DNA of 64,000 nt, taken from positions 1 through 64,000 of the forward strand of contig VGEY01000007.1 in assembly GCA_016869075.1 (NCBI GenBank), in the 5' to 3' direction. Source of the DNA: Alphaproteobacteria bacterium (GTDB taxonomy: Bacteria > Pseudomonadota > Alphaproteobacteria > Paracaedibacterales > VGCI01). Position 1 is the first letter of the stretch, and each line of letters begins with the position of its first letter. This document shows, in pieces, positions 26,534 to 35,249 of the stretch. Below the pieces are notes generated by a model. It made no database searches and had not been told where the DNA came from. It was given only the letters and a program-made list of their open reading frames with translations. The position numbers and the translations under genes are program-made.

Positions 26534-26745
26534 TGTATCCCCATTGGTGTCCGCACCGGAAGGCTCCAAACTCGACTTGTTAGTCGGTAGGAGAGAGCGC
26601 TTCCTTAAGGTTATTAAGGATGCGAGTTAACAGCTATCCTTGCGGATAGATAGGCGTGATCTTGCTATAAAACTTGGGCTCTTAAAGTGAGCTTCAAATT
26701 TGAAGCAATGCACGCAGAGCCGATGCGGACGCAAATGGGGATACA
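26534..26745. ncRNA. 212-nt candidate structured RNA or MITE-like element
   Basis: The two ends pair: 26534-26559 with 26720-26745, a helix of about 26 positions with two mismatches and at least one G-U pair, starting TGTATCCCCATT and ending AATGGGGATACA. Inside, four separate hairpins can form: 26573-26577/26582-26586 (CGACT/AGTCG), 26598-26606/26616-26624 (8 bp, one mismatch), 26634-26639/26644-26649 (CTATCC-ttgc-GGATAG) and 26654-26658/26711-26715 (GCGTG/CACGC, enclosing the palindrome 26691-26706). The result is a closed multibranch fold. The strand is unknown. I could not match it to 6S, RNase P, SRP, tmRNA or group I/II intron cores. The terminal repeats would also fit a small non-autonomous element. 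Confidence 0.45.
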
Positions 26746-26890
26746 TTTGTTGAAGGACTTGTGGATCAGTGATGTCGACGTTTATGATCCTTTATTCTTC
26801 AGGAGTAGCGAGTGATACAATAAAAAATTATAAAGACATTTTTATCTTCCTTATTAAAAAAACTGAGGACATTAAACAACCTCATTAGGT

Positions 26891-27060
26891 GAGCACTTTG
26901 ACCACCTTCATGTCATCACGAGCAACCTTAGGGAGTGTGGTGATCCATGTATTTAATTAACTGAAGGTATCTATGAATACATGGATTGCCTCGTTGCATA
27001 CGCTCCTGGCAATGACAAAAAGAGAATGCCTCGCAACGAGGAGCCTGTTCAAAGTGTCCA
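26891..27060. repeat. nested palindromic repeat element, copy 2
   Basis: Nested inverted repeats: CACTTTGA (26894-26901) / TCAAAGTG (27049-27056) outside; ATCCATGTATT (26943-26953) / AATACATGGAT (26976-26986) inside; and CCTCGTTGC (26989-26997) / GCAACGAGG (27033-27041). The central hairpin matches copy 1 at 26402 in wording. It occupies the space between ispG and the secreted-paralogue cluster. Confidence 0.6.
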
Positions 27061-27173
27061 AATGTTTACCTAAGTGTTTTTAAAAACGCGCTAGCAGGAA
27101 GAGTATTAAGAGATGCCCATTACAAAAGTCAAATTATTAAATTGCCCATGAGAAAAAGAATTTAATGCGTATA

Positions 27174-27256
27174 CCCCTCACCCGTTCGCCAGGCTATGCC
27201 TGACTTACGACCTCTCCCACAAGGGGAGAGGTATACGGAAGAGCAAGGGGTAAGGG
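27174..27256. repeat. CCCTCACCC-type repeat, copy 2
   Basis: CCCCTCACCC, a hairpin CAGGC/GCCTG and a strong hairpin CCTCTCCC (27211-27218) / GGGAGAGG (27224-27231), followed by AAGGGGTAAGGGAGAG. It is the longer copy of the element at 26341, in the same orientation, ending 4 bp before the stop codon of the next minus-strand gene. Its hairpin could also end that transcript. Confidence 0.6.
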
Positions 27257-27260
27257 AGAG

Positions 27261-28103
27261 TTAGGAGTTAGGAAGCCTTTGTTTCTTTATTAATTTTACT
27301 TTCTTTCTCATTCTATTTGGAGAAGCATCGGAAACTAATAAGTCCGTGGGTGCGTTAACAGATGGAAGAAGATCTTTTACTAATGCGAAATCTATATTCA
27401 CAAAGCAATTTATTTCATCTGCTAATGCTGTATAAGGTTCTGTTAAATCATCTCGATTCAATTCTTGAAGCCGACTTACAACTGAGGATGGATATTCATA
27501 TTCAATTCCTGACCTCGTTAAAAGCAGGAGTCTAACTTCTAATTTATCTATTTCAGTCCCTACATCTTGAGGTAATTCGTTTATGCAGCTTTTAATTTCA
27601 TCAGAAAAAATATCACTCGATCTAAATTCAGGAGGGGACGCACCCGTAGAAGAAGAAGTGCCATAATTAAGTTCTAACTTTGGCTTGTTTAGAACGCTTC
27701 CTTCCTTTATTTTATTGCTTACCTGGAAAAATAATTCTCTACAGGGATAGTTAAATGCAGCAGAAAACTGGGCACATAATGTAAAAGCCTTACTCATTTT
27801 TTGGGGAATAAAGGAAGGAGTTGTGCCAGTATTAAAGAAGGTAATTTGGTGCAAGGCTTTTCTTATATAATAAGAGACAGCTTTCTTTCTCTCATCATCT
27901 TTTTTATCTTTAATAAAGGTTAGACAAGTAAATGGGGTTTCTGGAAATTCGGGAGGCTTTACAGAAAATAAATTAGCATCTGCGTGGAAAATTTTTTTTA
28001 CAAGAGCAAACTGTTCTTTGTTTAAAGCTTTCTCAGCACTCAAAACATTACAAGCCCCTATGCCCCATAAAAATGCAATTGAAAATACAGTCAACTTAAA
28101 CAA
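27261..28103 (-). CDS. secreted paralogue family member A (hypothetical)
   Basis: The product is 280 aa with a signal peptide (residues 1-22, LTVFSIAFLWGIGAC; a lipobox-like GAC is possible). It shares two short blocks with the next two genes: FPETPFTCLTF (near residue 53) and, about 60 residues on, TLCAQFSAAFNYPCRELFFQ, matching F-C-x-x-W-x-Y-P-L in the others. It is the most divergent of the three and has a Ser-rich insert (GTSSSTGASPP) and a Lys/Arg-rich C-terminus. Family unknown. It is the last gene of a three-gene minus-strand cluster, 23 bp after the middle one. Confidence 0.65.
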   Translation of the reverse strand: MFKLTVFSIAFLWGIGACNVLSAEKALNKEQFALVKKIFHADANLFSVKPPEFPETPFTCLTFIKDKKDDERKKAVSYYIRKALHQITFFNTGTTPSFIPQKMSKAFTLCAQFSAAFNYPCRELFFQVSNKIKEGSVLNKPKLELNYGTSSSTGASPPEFRSSDIFSDEIKSCINELPQDVGTEIDKLEVRLLLLTRSGIEYEYPSSVVSRLQELNRDDLTEPYTALADEINCFVNIDFALVKDLLPSVNAPTDLLVSDASPNRMRKKVKLIKKQRLPNS

Positions 28104-28126
28104 TATAGAATCTCCTTAGAGGTCAA

Positions 28127-28945
28127 TTAATTTTTGTGAAGTGATTTTTTTCCATTAAGGAAGTGCTTTATTCTTGTCAATCTGGAGGTGTTTGGCTGTG
28201 TTAATTGTGACATGAGTGTTATAAAATTCCAAAGCTTTGGTCGAGGTTCTTTCCTGAGTTCTAACCACCAACAAATAGATTTCAAATGGTGAGTAGCAAC
28301 CTCAGCTCTGCGTAATTTAATTAGTGCCAAAGAAATAGGTATAGCCAACTTGGCCTGTGTGTCTAATAATTCCATATAAAAAAGATTAAGCTCTAAGACA
28401 TCAGCCGATGCTTTTAAAATCTGGGAGCCCATTCTTATCGTGAAAGGAGATAAAAAATTTACGACCCACTTTGTAAATTCGCCCTCTCCATAAAATGTAC
28501 CCATTTGTAGCGAGCCAAGATTTTCGGTTGCATACGAAAACACATCTTTCAAAGGGTAATCCCATGCTATACAAAACTCTGTACTCAAGCGAAATATAGT
28601 GCGCAAATGGTCCAATTCTTTAGGAGAAAATTTTATAGATACAGTTGTCAAATATGAAATAAGATATGTTGAATCTCTAATAAAAAATGACAATATAGCA
28701 GCATCTTCATCACTCAGTTCGAGAACTCCCTGCTTTCTTTCTGTGGTTAGACAGGCTAAAGGAGTTCGAGGATGCATTTCTCCATCATAGTGAAAAAAGT
28801 TTTCTGGGTGTTCATGCAAATGACTTTGAATATCTTTTAAATTATTTTGCTGGAATGAATCCTTTGCTGCTTGCTCTGCTGCCAAAGAAGAAAAGCTGAG
28901 ATAAATCATTTTCACTAAGATGAATACGGATAGGACTTTATACAT
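28127..28945 (-). CDS. secreted paralogue family member B (hypothetical)
   Basis: The start is placed at the ATG of MYKVLSVF (28945), since GGAGAG lies 6 bp before it; a 9-codon longer frame is less likely. The product is 272 aa with a signal peptide ending SSLAA. Family blocks: MHPRTPLACLTTE (with conserved Pro-x-Thr-Pro and Cys-Leu-Thr) and TEFCIAWDYPLKDVFSY. A third block shared with member C is LELNLFYMELLDTQAKLAIPIS, giving helical C-terminal similarity. There are no catalytic motifs I recognise. It lies between the other two copies, 63 bp after member C. Confidence 0.68.
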   Translation of the reverse strand: MYKVLSVFILVKMIYLSFSSLAAEQAAKDSFQQNNLKDIQSHLHEHPENFFHYDGEMHPRTPLACLTTERKQGVLELSDEDAAILSFFIRDSTYLISYLTTVSIKFSPKELDHLRTIFRLSTEFCIAWDYPLKDVFSYATENLGSLQMGTFYGEGEFTKWVVNFLSPFTIRMGSQILKASADVLELNLFYMELLDTQAKLAIPISLALIKLRRAEVATHHLKSICWWLELRKEPRPKLWNFITLMSQLTQPNTSRLTRIKHFLNGKKSLHKN

Positions 28946-29008
28946 TAGAAACTCTCCATTCCAGAATTGCATATACCCAAATTTCTTTATATGCCTTAAT
29001 GAACATAC

Positions 29009-29809
29009 TCAACTTCCTATCTTTCCAGAACGAGTTATTTTTACATTGTGCTTCCTGTGTTGAGAAGAAATTGATCTGAGAATTCTTTTAAGTTTTTTTG
29101 CCTGATCTTGCTCTCCTCGCTCTCCTAGATCTAGCCCAAGAATAATATGTTTCAAATAATGTCGTGCGATTTCAATTTTCTGAAGGTGAATTAACTTTTG
29201 AGATAAAGGTTCCGCTAAGCGAGCAAGAGGATCAAACAAAAATATATAAAAAAGGTTGATCTCTATCTGGTCCACGTCTTGCACCCAGAGCGCTTCGGAA
29301 TCATTAAGCATAAGCGGTTGTAAATATCCTTTAACATGAACGAGATATTCCCCGCTTCCATCCAATTGTAGTTTCTGTAAACTTAAAAGATAATTTTTGG
29401 TATAGAGGAATAAATCTTGCAAAGGGTAGGTCCACAAAGAGCAAAACGTTGCCGCTTCATTAAACGCATCAGCCAAATGAACTATTTGAGGAAGAGAGGT
29501 GAAGGTATTCTGTCCCGTCGTAAATCTAATAATTAAAAGAGAACATCTTCTCATAAAATGAGATATTTTTTGAGGGTCCTCATTCCTGAGTACAAAATCT
29601 CTTTCTATGTTGGATGACGTTAGGCATTCAAGCGGTGTAGTTGGAAAAGAATTATCCTTAAAGTCAAAAAAGTGACCATGGTGCGTTTCCAAATGGCCAA
29701 GAATATTATTGCGATTATCCTTTAAGAGATCATCATCAGAAGCATGGAGTTGATTATGGAAAGAAGAGAAAACTATAAAAATAATCGAAAACAAAAACTT
29801 CTGAGTCAT
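29009..29809 (-). CDS. secreted paralogue family member C (hypothetical)
   Basis: The product is 266 aa with a signal peptide (MTQKFLFSIIFIVFSSF, ending LHA). The blocks are clear: SFPTTPLECLTSS, AATFCSLWTYPLQDLFLY and EINLFYIFLFDPLARLAEPLS, aligning with member B along most of the length. The basic C-terminus (SQHRKHNVKITRSGK) is not shared. It is the first gene of the cluster and probably starts the transcript. Its upstream neighbour der is 119 bp away on the same strand. Confidence 0.68.
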   Translation of the reverse strand: MTQKFLFSIIFIVFSSFHNQLHASDDDLLKDNRNNILGHLETHHGHFFDFKDNSFPTTPLECLTSSNIERDFVLRNEDPQKISHFMRRCSLLIIRFTTGQNTFTSLPQIVHLADAFNEAATFCSLWTYPLQDLFLYTKNYLLSLQKLQLDGSGEYLVHVKGYLQPLMLNDSEALWVQDVDQIEINLFYIFLFDPLARLAEPLSQKLIHLQKIEIARHYLKHIILGLDLGERGEQDQAKKLKRILRSISSQHRKHNVKITRSGKIGS

Positions 29810-29928
29810 TTCTTTTTCCTTCTCAAAAAATGATCGTTTTAATATAAATATTTACCCCTTTTCAATAACGCTCTACAAGGTAATAATTAGTTTTCTCTTA
29901 TTTGCAAAATGGAATTAAAAAAGAACGA

Positions 29929-31287
29929 TTAATTTTTTCCTGAATAAGGATTTTTACCTTTACGAACATACATACGTAGAGGCACTCCTGGTAAGTCAAA
30001 ATCTTGACGCATTTGATTGATCAAATAACGAATATAAGAGGTGGGGAGGTCTCCAACTTGATTTGCAAACAAAGCAAAAGTTGGAGGTCGCGTCTTTACC
30101 TGTGTCATGTATTTCAGACGAATACGCCGACCCGCAACAGCAGGAAGAGGATGGTGAGCTGTGACATATTGTAACCATTGGTTAAGCTTAGCAGTGGGCA
30201 GCCGCTGATTCCAATATTCATAAATCTGAAAAACAGCTCCTAACAGTCGGTCCAAATTTTTTCCATGAATAGCTGAAATTGGAATACATGGTATTCCACG
30301 AGCTTGTGTCAGTTGAATGTCTAGGATTCTCTGAATCTCCTTCATGGTTTTATCTTTTTCTTTGACTTTGTCCCATTTGTTTAAGGCTAAAACTAAAGCT
30401 CGTCCCTCTTCTATAACATCACTGGCTATGTTTAAATCTTGCTTCTCAAATGGCATAGTTGCGTCAATTATAAGGACCACAACTTCAGCAAATTGAATTG
30501 TTCTTTGAGTATCCATAACTGCGAGACGTTCTGCTGAAGCAGTAACACGACTGGTTTTGCGCATGCCTGCCGTATCCATTAACCGAATAGAATGTCCTTG
30601 ATAGTTCCAATCAATTGAAATTGCGTCCCGTGTGACACCTGGCATATCCGCTGTGAGGAGGCGATCTTCTCCAATCAATTGATTAATGAGTGTAGATTTT
30701 CCTACATTAGGACGGCCAACAATGGCAAGGAGAAGAGGCTTTTGTGATTCTTTTTGCTCCGAAACTGGGTCATCTGAAACAGAAATATAAGGCTGCAAAG
30801 CCTCATACAACTCTGTAAGACCTTCTCCATGTTCGGCTGAAAGAGGAATAACATCCCCTAGTCCTAAAGAAAGAGCCTCAGATACGCCTGAGTGGTTTTG
30901 AGACCCTTCACATTTATTAGCTAAAACGATGATAGGCTTTTTTTGCTTTCTTAAAAGATTTGCTAACTCTTGATCATAAGGCGTACATCCTTCACGCCCA
31001 TCCACGACAAATAAAAGAAGATCTGCTTCCTTAATAGCCAGAAGCGTTTGCTCTCTCATTGCATCCGTAAGCTGAGAGACATTCGGATCAGCCAAACCTG
31101 CAGTGTCAACAATTGTAAAGCTTAAATCGTAAAGATGCCCCTGCCCTTTACGTCGATCCCGCGTCATGCCCGGCTGATCATGAACAAGAGCCAGTCGTTT
31201 GCCAACTAGGCGATTAAATAATGTCGATTTTCCAACATTTGGGCGACCGATAATCGCAATAGTAAAGGAGCCCATTTTTTGAGACAT
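29929..31287 (-). CDS. der: GTPase Der (EngA), 50S assembly factor
   Basis: The product is 452 aa with the tandem GTPase domains unique to Der and a C-terminal KH-like domain. Domain 1: GRPNVGKSTLFNRL, DTAG, and NKCE in place of NKxD (an Asp-to-Glu change common in alphaproteobacterial Der). Domain 2: GRPNVGKSTLINQL, DTAGMRKTSR and NKWD. It helps mature the 50S subunit. Its start follows the bamB stop by 11 bp, and yfgM-bamB-der is the usual proteobacterial order, so these three are probably one transcript. Confidence 0.96.
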   Translation of the reverse strand: MSQKMGSFTIAIIGRPNVGKSTLFNRLVGKRLALVHDQPGMTRDRRKGQGHLYDLSFTIVDTAGLADPNVSQLTDAMREQTLLAIKEADLLLFVVDGREGCTPYDQELANLLRKQKKPIIVLANKCEGSQNHSGVSEALSLGLGDVIPLSAEHGEGLTELYEALQPYISVSDDPVSEQKESQKPLLLAIVGRPNVGKSTLINQLIGEDRLLTADMPGVTRDAISIDWNYQGHSIRLMDTAGMRKTSRVTASAERLAVMDTQRTIQFAEVVVLIIDATMPFEKQDLNIASDVIEEGRALVLALNKWDKVKEKDKTMKEIQRILDIQLTQARGIPCIPISAIHGKNLDRLLGAVFQIYEYWNQRLPTAKLNQWLQYVTAHHPLPAVAGRRIRLKYMTQVKTRPPTFALFANQVGDLPTSYIRYLINQMRQDFDLPGVPLRMYVRKGKNPYSGKN

Positions 31288-31298
31288 CTGTCCAATCG

Positions 31299-32630
31299 CT
31301 ATTTCTTTTCTTCGCTTGAATATTTTACTAAATAAGCATCGTCAGTTAAAACATAGAGAGCACCATTTGCAACAATCGGAGATATGCTCGAACCACTTGG
31401 CATATCAAGAACTTTCATTGTTTTACCGTTTTTGGCAGATGCAAAAAGTAATTGGCCGTTTGATCCTGTCAATACCAAGGAATCATCGGCAACAATTGGC
31501 CCAGCCCACAGAACAGCTTTTTTATCATTATCGGTCTTTGGTAAGGGAACTGCCCAATGGATTTGTCCTGTTGATTTTTTCATACAAACTAATTCGGAGT
31601 CATTTGAGACAACAAATATTGAATCTCCTATTACAGCAGGACTTCTGATTCCACCAACTTCACGCTGCCATAAACGACTTCCTGTTTTAAGGTCAAAGGC
31701 AACCATTTGGCCTCCATGACTCACAATGTAAACTGTATTGCCACTAATGACTGGACGTGCGCGGATATGGGCAATACTTGCAACTGAATCTATTCGTAAA
31801 GCAGGATTTAAAAGATCATTCCAGAGTATTTGACCTGTATTGCTTTGAAGGGCAAATACTTCTCCTGAAGAATAAGCAGCAATCACGATACCGTCTGCTA
31901 TCGCAGGGCTTGCTCCTCCCAAAATTCCTGCTGCCTCTGAAATGCCTGCATGATTCCACACCTTATCACCCGTTTTCGTTGTGTAAACCTGCACTTCATT
32001 ATTGATGGTTAAAGCATATACTTTTCCGTCTCGAATCGTTGGAGACACACGGGAGGGGGCGCCTAAAGATTTACGCCAGATAACTTTTCCATCTTTAGCA
32101 TTGAGGGCGAGGAGTTCACCAAACGCTGAGGCGCAGAAAACAGTTCCGTTATCAAAGGCAACTCCGCTTCCCATGGCTTCAGATGTGTTTTCCTCGGGAG
32201 AAGTATTAACAGTCCATGCAATTGATCCGTCTTTAATGTTGACTGCAGTAACATTGCCCATAGCATCACTTGCATAAACATAACCATCCCCTACAATAGG
32301 TCCAGACGTTAAGCGATGATCTTCGCTGGCTCCGGATCCAGCGCTTGTGCGCCATGTTTCCTGTAGCGGTTTATCGAGCGCTAAATTTGGCATTAAATGA
32401 TAGGGATTGCCACCAGCTTGTGGCCAATCTCTATTTTTTTCATTTGGAGGAAGCACAATGGGTAATTTTTCGACTTCTGGGTCCGGCAGTATCGTGGTAT
32501 CGATGGACAAAATATTTTCACGCTTGCCACTCAAAATAACTTTTTCTTTAAAGGTATCGCAGCCAGTTAGTAAAATAGCTGCACCAGTGACATATGCTAA
32601 TAAATAAATGTTTTTCATTTTCTGAATCAT
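31299..32630 (-). CDS. bamB: outer-membrane protein assembly lipoprotein BamB
   Basis: The product is 443 aa. The lipobox LTGC follows a hydrophobic signal (an internal ATG at MKNIYLL, 4 codons on, could be the start). The mature part is a beta-propeller of PQQ-like repeats with recurring GxVYxxxxxGxVxAL/D-W motifs (for example GYVYASDAMGNVTAVN and GTVFCASAFGELLALN). BamB helps BamA insert outer-membrane proteins, so the cell has a true outer membrane. It sits between yfgM and der as in most proteobacteria. Confidence 0.9.
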   Translation of the reverse strand: MIQKMKNIYLLAYVTGAAILLTGCDTFKEKVILSGKRENILSIDTTILPDPEVEKLPIVLPPNEKNRDWPQAGGNPYHLMPNLALDKPLQETWRTSAGSGASEDHRLTSGPIVGDGYVYASDAMGNVTAVNIKDGSIAWTVNTSPEENTSEAMGSGVAFDNGTVFCASAFGELLALNAKDGKVIWRKSLGAPSRVSPTIRDGKVYALTINNEVQVYTTKTGDKVWNHAGISEAAGILGGASPAIADGIVIAAYSSGEVFALQSNTGQILWNDLLNPALRIDSVASIAHIRARPVISGNTVYIVSHGGQMVAFDLKTGSRLWQREVGGIRSPAVIGDSIFVVSNDSELVCMKKSTGQIHWAVPLPKTDNDKKAVLWAGPIVADDSLVLTGSNGQLLFASAKNGKTMKVLDMPSGSSISPIVANGALYVLTDDAYLVKYSSEEKK

Positions 32631-32664
32631 ACTTTCTCTCGTTTCTCACCTTAATTTAAAATAT

Positions 32665-33348
32665 TTATTCATTCACACCAGAAGACACAATTTGTGCCAT
32701 TAATCGAGCACGAATGGAGATACCTGCAGGTGTATGGCTATCTTGTACTAACTTAGCAAAGACTTCAGCTGCTTGAGCTTTTTCTCCCTTTTTATGGAGA
32801 AGAACACCCTTCATCTCCTGAGCAAGGTAGCGCCAGGGATTTTTTTCAGTTGTCAGTGTGCTTATTTGGGATAATAAATCTTCGGCTTTTGATTCTGGCT
32901 GATCAATACTCACCATGACGGACAATAAGGTTGCTAAATCACGCCACAAAGGATCTAATTTTTTATTGGCTGATAATTGACGATAAATGGTAATTGCATC
33001 AGTCTGATGTGTCTTTGGCCCGTCTTGCAACAGAAGACCTGCCTTTTGAAAAAGAGCAAGAGAAGGATAAGTATTGCCAGATTCTGATGATAAATTATTT
33101 AAGAGGACCAAAGCTTTGTCTGCTTCGCCTTGAGCAATATAGTTCTGGGCAGCTATAAGTTTTTCTGCCATCTGGATCCGCTTGTTCTGCTCATAATGTC
33201 CCCAAAAATTATAGCCAGCAATGAAAATGACGATGCCAACCACGCCCCCGATAATTTGCTTACCATATTGCTTCCAAAGATTAAGCAGTTTCTCTTGGCG
33301 AATGTCTTTTACAACTTCTTCTAAAAATTCATCAAATTTCTCTGACAT
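32665..33348 (-). CDS. YfgM-family membrane protein (TPR-like)
   Basis: The start is placed at the ATG of MSEKFDEFL (33348), where the family alignment begins, rather than 24 codons upstream. The product is 227 aa. A single membrane helix (IIGGVVGIVIFIAGYNF) anchors the protein, with a periplasmic TPR-like domain (EKLIAAQNYIAQGEADKALVLL). YfgM-type proteins assist folding of envelope proteins around the Sec translocon. It opens the yfgM-bamB-der operon. Confidence 0.82.
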   Translation of the reverse strand: MSEKFDEFLEEVVKDIRQEKLLNLWKQYGKQIIGGVVGIVIFIAGYNFWGHYEQNKRIQMAEKLIAAQNYIAQGEADKALVLLNNLSSESGNTYPSLALFQKAGLLLQDGPKTHQTDAITIYRQLSANKKLDPLWRDLATLLSVMVSIDQPESKAEDLLSQISTLTTEKNPWRYLAQEMKGVLLHKKGEKAQAAEVFAKLVQDSHTPAGISIRARLMAQIVSSGVNE

Positions 33349-33612
33349 TAGGGCGCCTTTCTTGTTAAAAAAACAATTTCTTTTATGCACTATAGCAATA
33401 GTTGTCATAATTCCGTACAAAAAAATGAAGTAACATCCTTCTTTAAATCTTATTTAGTCTGTCAAGGGGGGATATTTATATAAATTACCTTTTGAGAGCT
33501 GTTCTTACAGGAAATACCTGTTTTTTCAGAGTTTTTAATTTATAAAACATGAATAATTTTCAAATACCAAAAAAACTGCTAAAGTAATCTTAGATTAAAG
33601 AGGAGTCAGTAA

Positions 33613-34020
33613 ATGGGGTCCGAACCAACCTATACTCAAACGACACACGCAGTCAGCGTATCTGTTTTGCCAATATATCTTAAAAACCAATCACGGCCAG
33701 TCGATAATGTTTTCGTATGGGCCTATAATATTTGCATCGAGAATAAGGGGAGCCACGCTTTTCAGCTTATATCCCGTTATTGGAAAATTACGGATGCTTT
33801 GGGACGTATCCAAGAAGTGCGCGGCGGAGGTGTTATCGGAGAGCAACCCATTCTTCGTCCGGGTGAGAACTTTGAATATACCAGCAGTGTCACTCTCACA
33901 CTTCCTTCTGGAATCATGGTAGGGAGTTACAAAATGCAGATCGATGGGGGAGAAAGCTTTGACGTTGCAATTCCTCTCTTTTCATTGGATTCTCCCCATG
34001 AGGTGAGAACCATACATTAG
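33613..34020 (+). CDS. apaG: ApaG protein
   Basis: The product is 135 aa, the usual ApaG size. The ATG has AGAGGAG upstream. The fibronectin-like fold contains YNICIENKGSHAFQLISRYW, GVIGEQPILRPGENFEYTS and PSGIMVGSYKM, the conserved segments of ApaG (DUF525). The role in bacteria is debated (cobalt/magnesium efflux or diadenosine tetraphosphate handling were proposed). It stands alone, divergent from yfgM and 107 bp before alr. Confidence 0.93.
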   Translation: MGSEPTYTQTTHAVSVSVLPIYLKNQSRPVDNVFVWAYNICIENKGSHAFQLISRYWKITDALGRIQEVRGGGVIGEQPILRPGENFEYTSSVTLTLPSGIMVGSYKMQIDGGESFDVAIPLFSLDSPHEVRTIH

Positions 34021-34127
34021 CATTCTATTTGTAAATGCATATCCCCCTTTTAATTTTCTTGAATATGGGGGGTTTACCTTGTACCTATAGGATATTAGAT
34101 ACCTTATTTTAAGAGCCACAATTTATC

Positions 34128-35246
34128 ATGAGTCGTGCTGCAATTGCTATCTTATCGACGGAAAATCTTCTTCATAACTTGAGTGTTATAAAGAAGCAAG
34201 CACCTCATTCAAAGATCATTGCTATGGTAAAGGCAAATGCTTACGGGCATGGACTACGCTCAGTTTCTGCTCGCCTTGAGAAAAACGTTGATATGCTGGG
34301 GGTTGCTTCCATTGATGAGGCACTCGCCCTCCGTAAGGTCGGGATTCAAATTCCAATTATCTTGGCAGAGGGAGTTTTTGAGCCCAATGAACTGCTCCTT
34401 GCCTCAACAGAAGGGTTTCATGTTGTATTTCATGAGGAAGTGCAACTCCAGTGGCTAGCCAACTTATCTTGCCCCTTGCCCATCCAAGCGTGGATAAAAG
34501 TAGATACGGGTATGGGAAGACTAGGGTTTGATCCAAACCAAGCGGAGAAGTTTTATCAACAGCTTTCTCAGAGTCGTCAAATTGCCAAACCCATTCGCAT
34601 TATGTCACATTTTGCCTGTGCAGATGAGCCTGATAACTCCTTAAATCAAAAGCAAATTGATATTTTTAATGCTTTTATTAAAAAAATTCCAACCAATACA
34701 GAATATAGCCTCTGTAATTCGGCTGGTGTTTTTCAATATCCCAAGAGCCATTATAATTATATTCGCCCTGGCATTGCTCTTTACGGAGCTTCTCCCTTCT
34801 TAGGTAAAACCGCCCAAGACCTCAATTTAAAACCTGTTATGACCTTACAAACGAGCTTGATAGCTATAAAAAATCTCCCAAAAGGCTCCCCCATTGGATA
34901 TGGAGCGCGCTACACATGCCCTGAGGATTTACGCGTTGGAATTATCGCTTTTGGCTATGGGGATGGCTATCCGCGCACCACGCGAGATGGAGCACCCATT
35001 TTAGTGAATAATTCAAAGTGTAAATTAATTGGTCGTGTCTCTATGGACATGACTGCGGTAGATTTAACCGCTTGTCCAGAAGCGAAAGTGGGAGACCCTG
35101 TGATTTTATGGGGGAACGACCTTCCTATTGAAGAAGTGGCTCAATTTACAGACAATTCAGCCTATGACCTTTTGACAGGTGTTCAAAATCGCGTCAAATT
35201 TCATTGGACACGCTATGTTAACACTCCCCTAAACAACGAGGCTTAA
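34128..35246 (+). CDS. alr: alanine racemase
   Basis: The product is 372 aa. It is PLP-dependent, making D-alanine for peptidoglycan. Lys35 in MVKANAYGHG binds PLP; the catalytic Tyr lies in IGYGARYTCP, and the C-terminal domain has GYGDGYPR and GRVSMDMTAVDL. It is followed by murI after 3 bp, an operon devoted to D-amino acids for the cell wall. This implies peptidoglycan is made, unlike in some reduced intracellular lineages. Confidence 0.95.
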   Translation: MSRAAIAILSTENLLHNLSVIKKQAPHSKIIAMVKANAYGHGLRSVSARLEKNVDMLGVASIDEALALRKVGIQIPIILAEGVFEPNELLLASTEGFHVVFHEEVQLQWLANLSCPLPIQAWIKVDTGMGRLGFDPNQAEKFYQQLSQSRQIAKPIRIMSHFACADEPDNSLNQKQIDIFNAFIKKIPTNTEYSLCNSAGVFQYPKSHYNYIRPGIALYGASPFLGKTAQDLNLKPVMTLQTSLIAIKNLPKGSPIGYGARYTCPEDLRVGIIAFGYGDGYPRTTRDGAPILVNNSKCKLIGRVSMDMTAVDLTACPEAKVGDPVILWGNDLPIEEVAQFTDNSAYDLLTGVQNRVKFHWTRYVNTPLNNEA

Positions 35247-35249
35247 GCT

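Noticed and set aside
26128-26556. 142-aa minus-strand ORF across the ispG end and the spacer
   Set aside because: It runs antisense through ispG and the palindromic repeats, has no ribosome-binding site and an implausible composition; it is a by-product of the repeat sequence.
26534-26745. Identification of the structured element as 6S, RNase P, SRP or tmRNA
   Set aside because: None of the conserved core motifs of those RNAs could be found on either strand; only the general paired-ends shape agrees.
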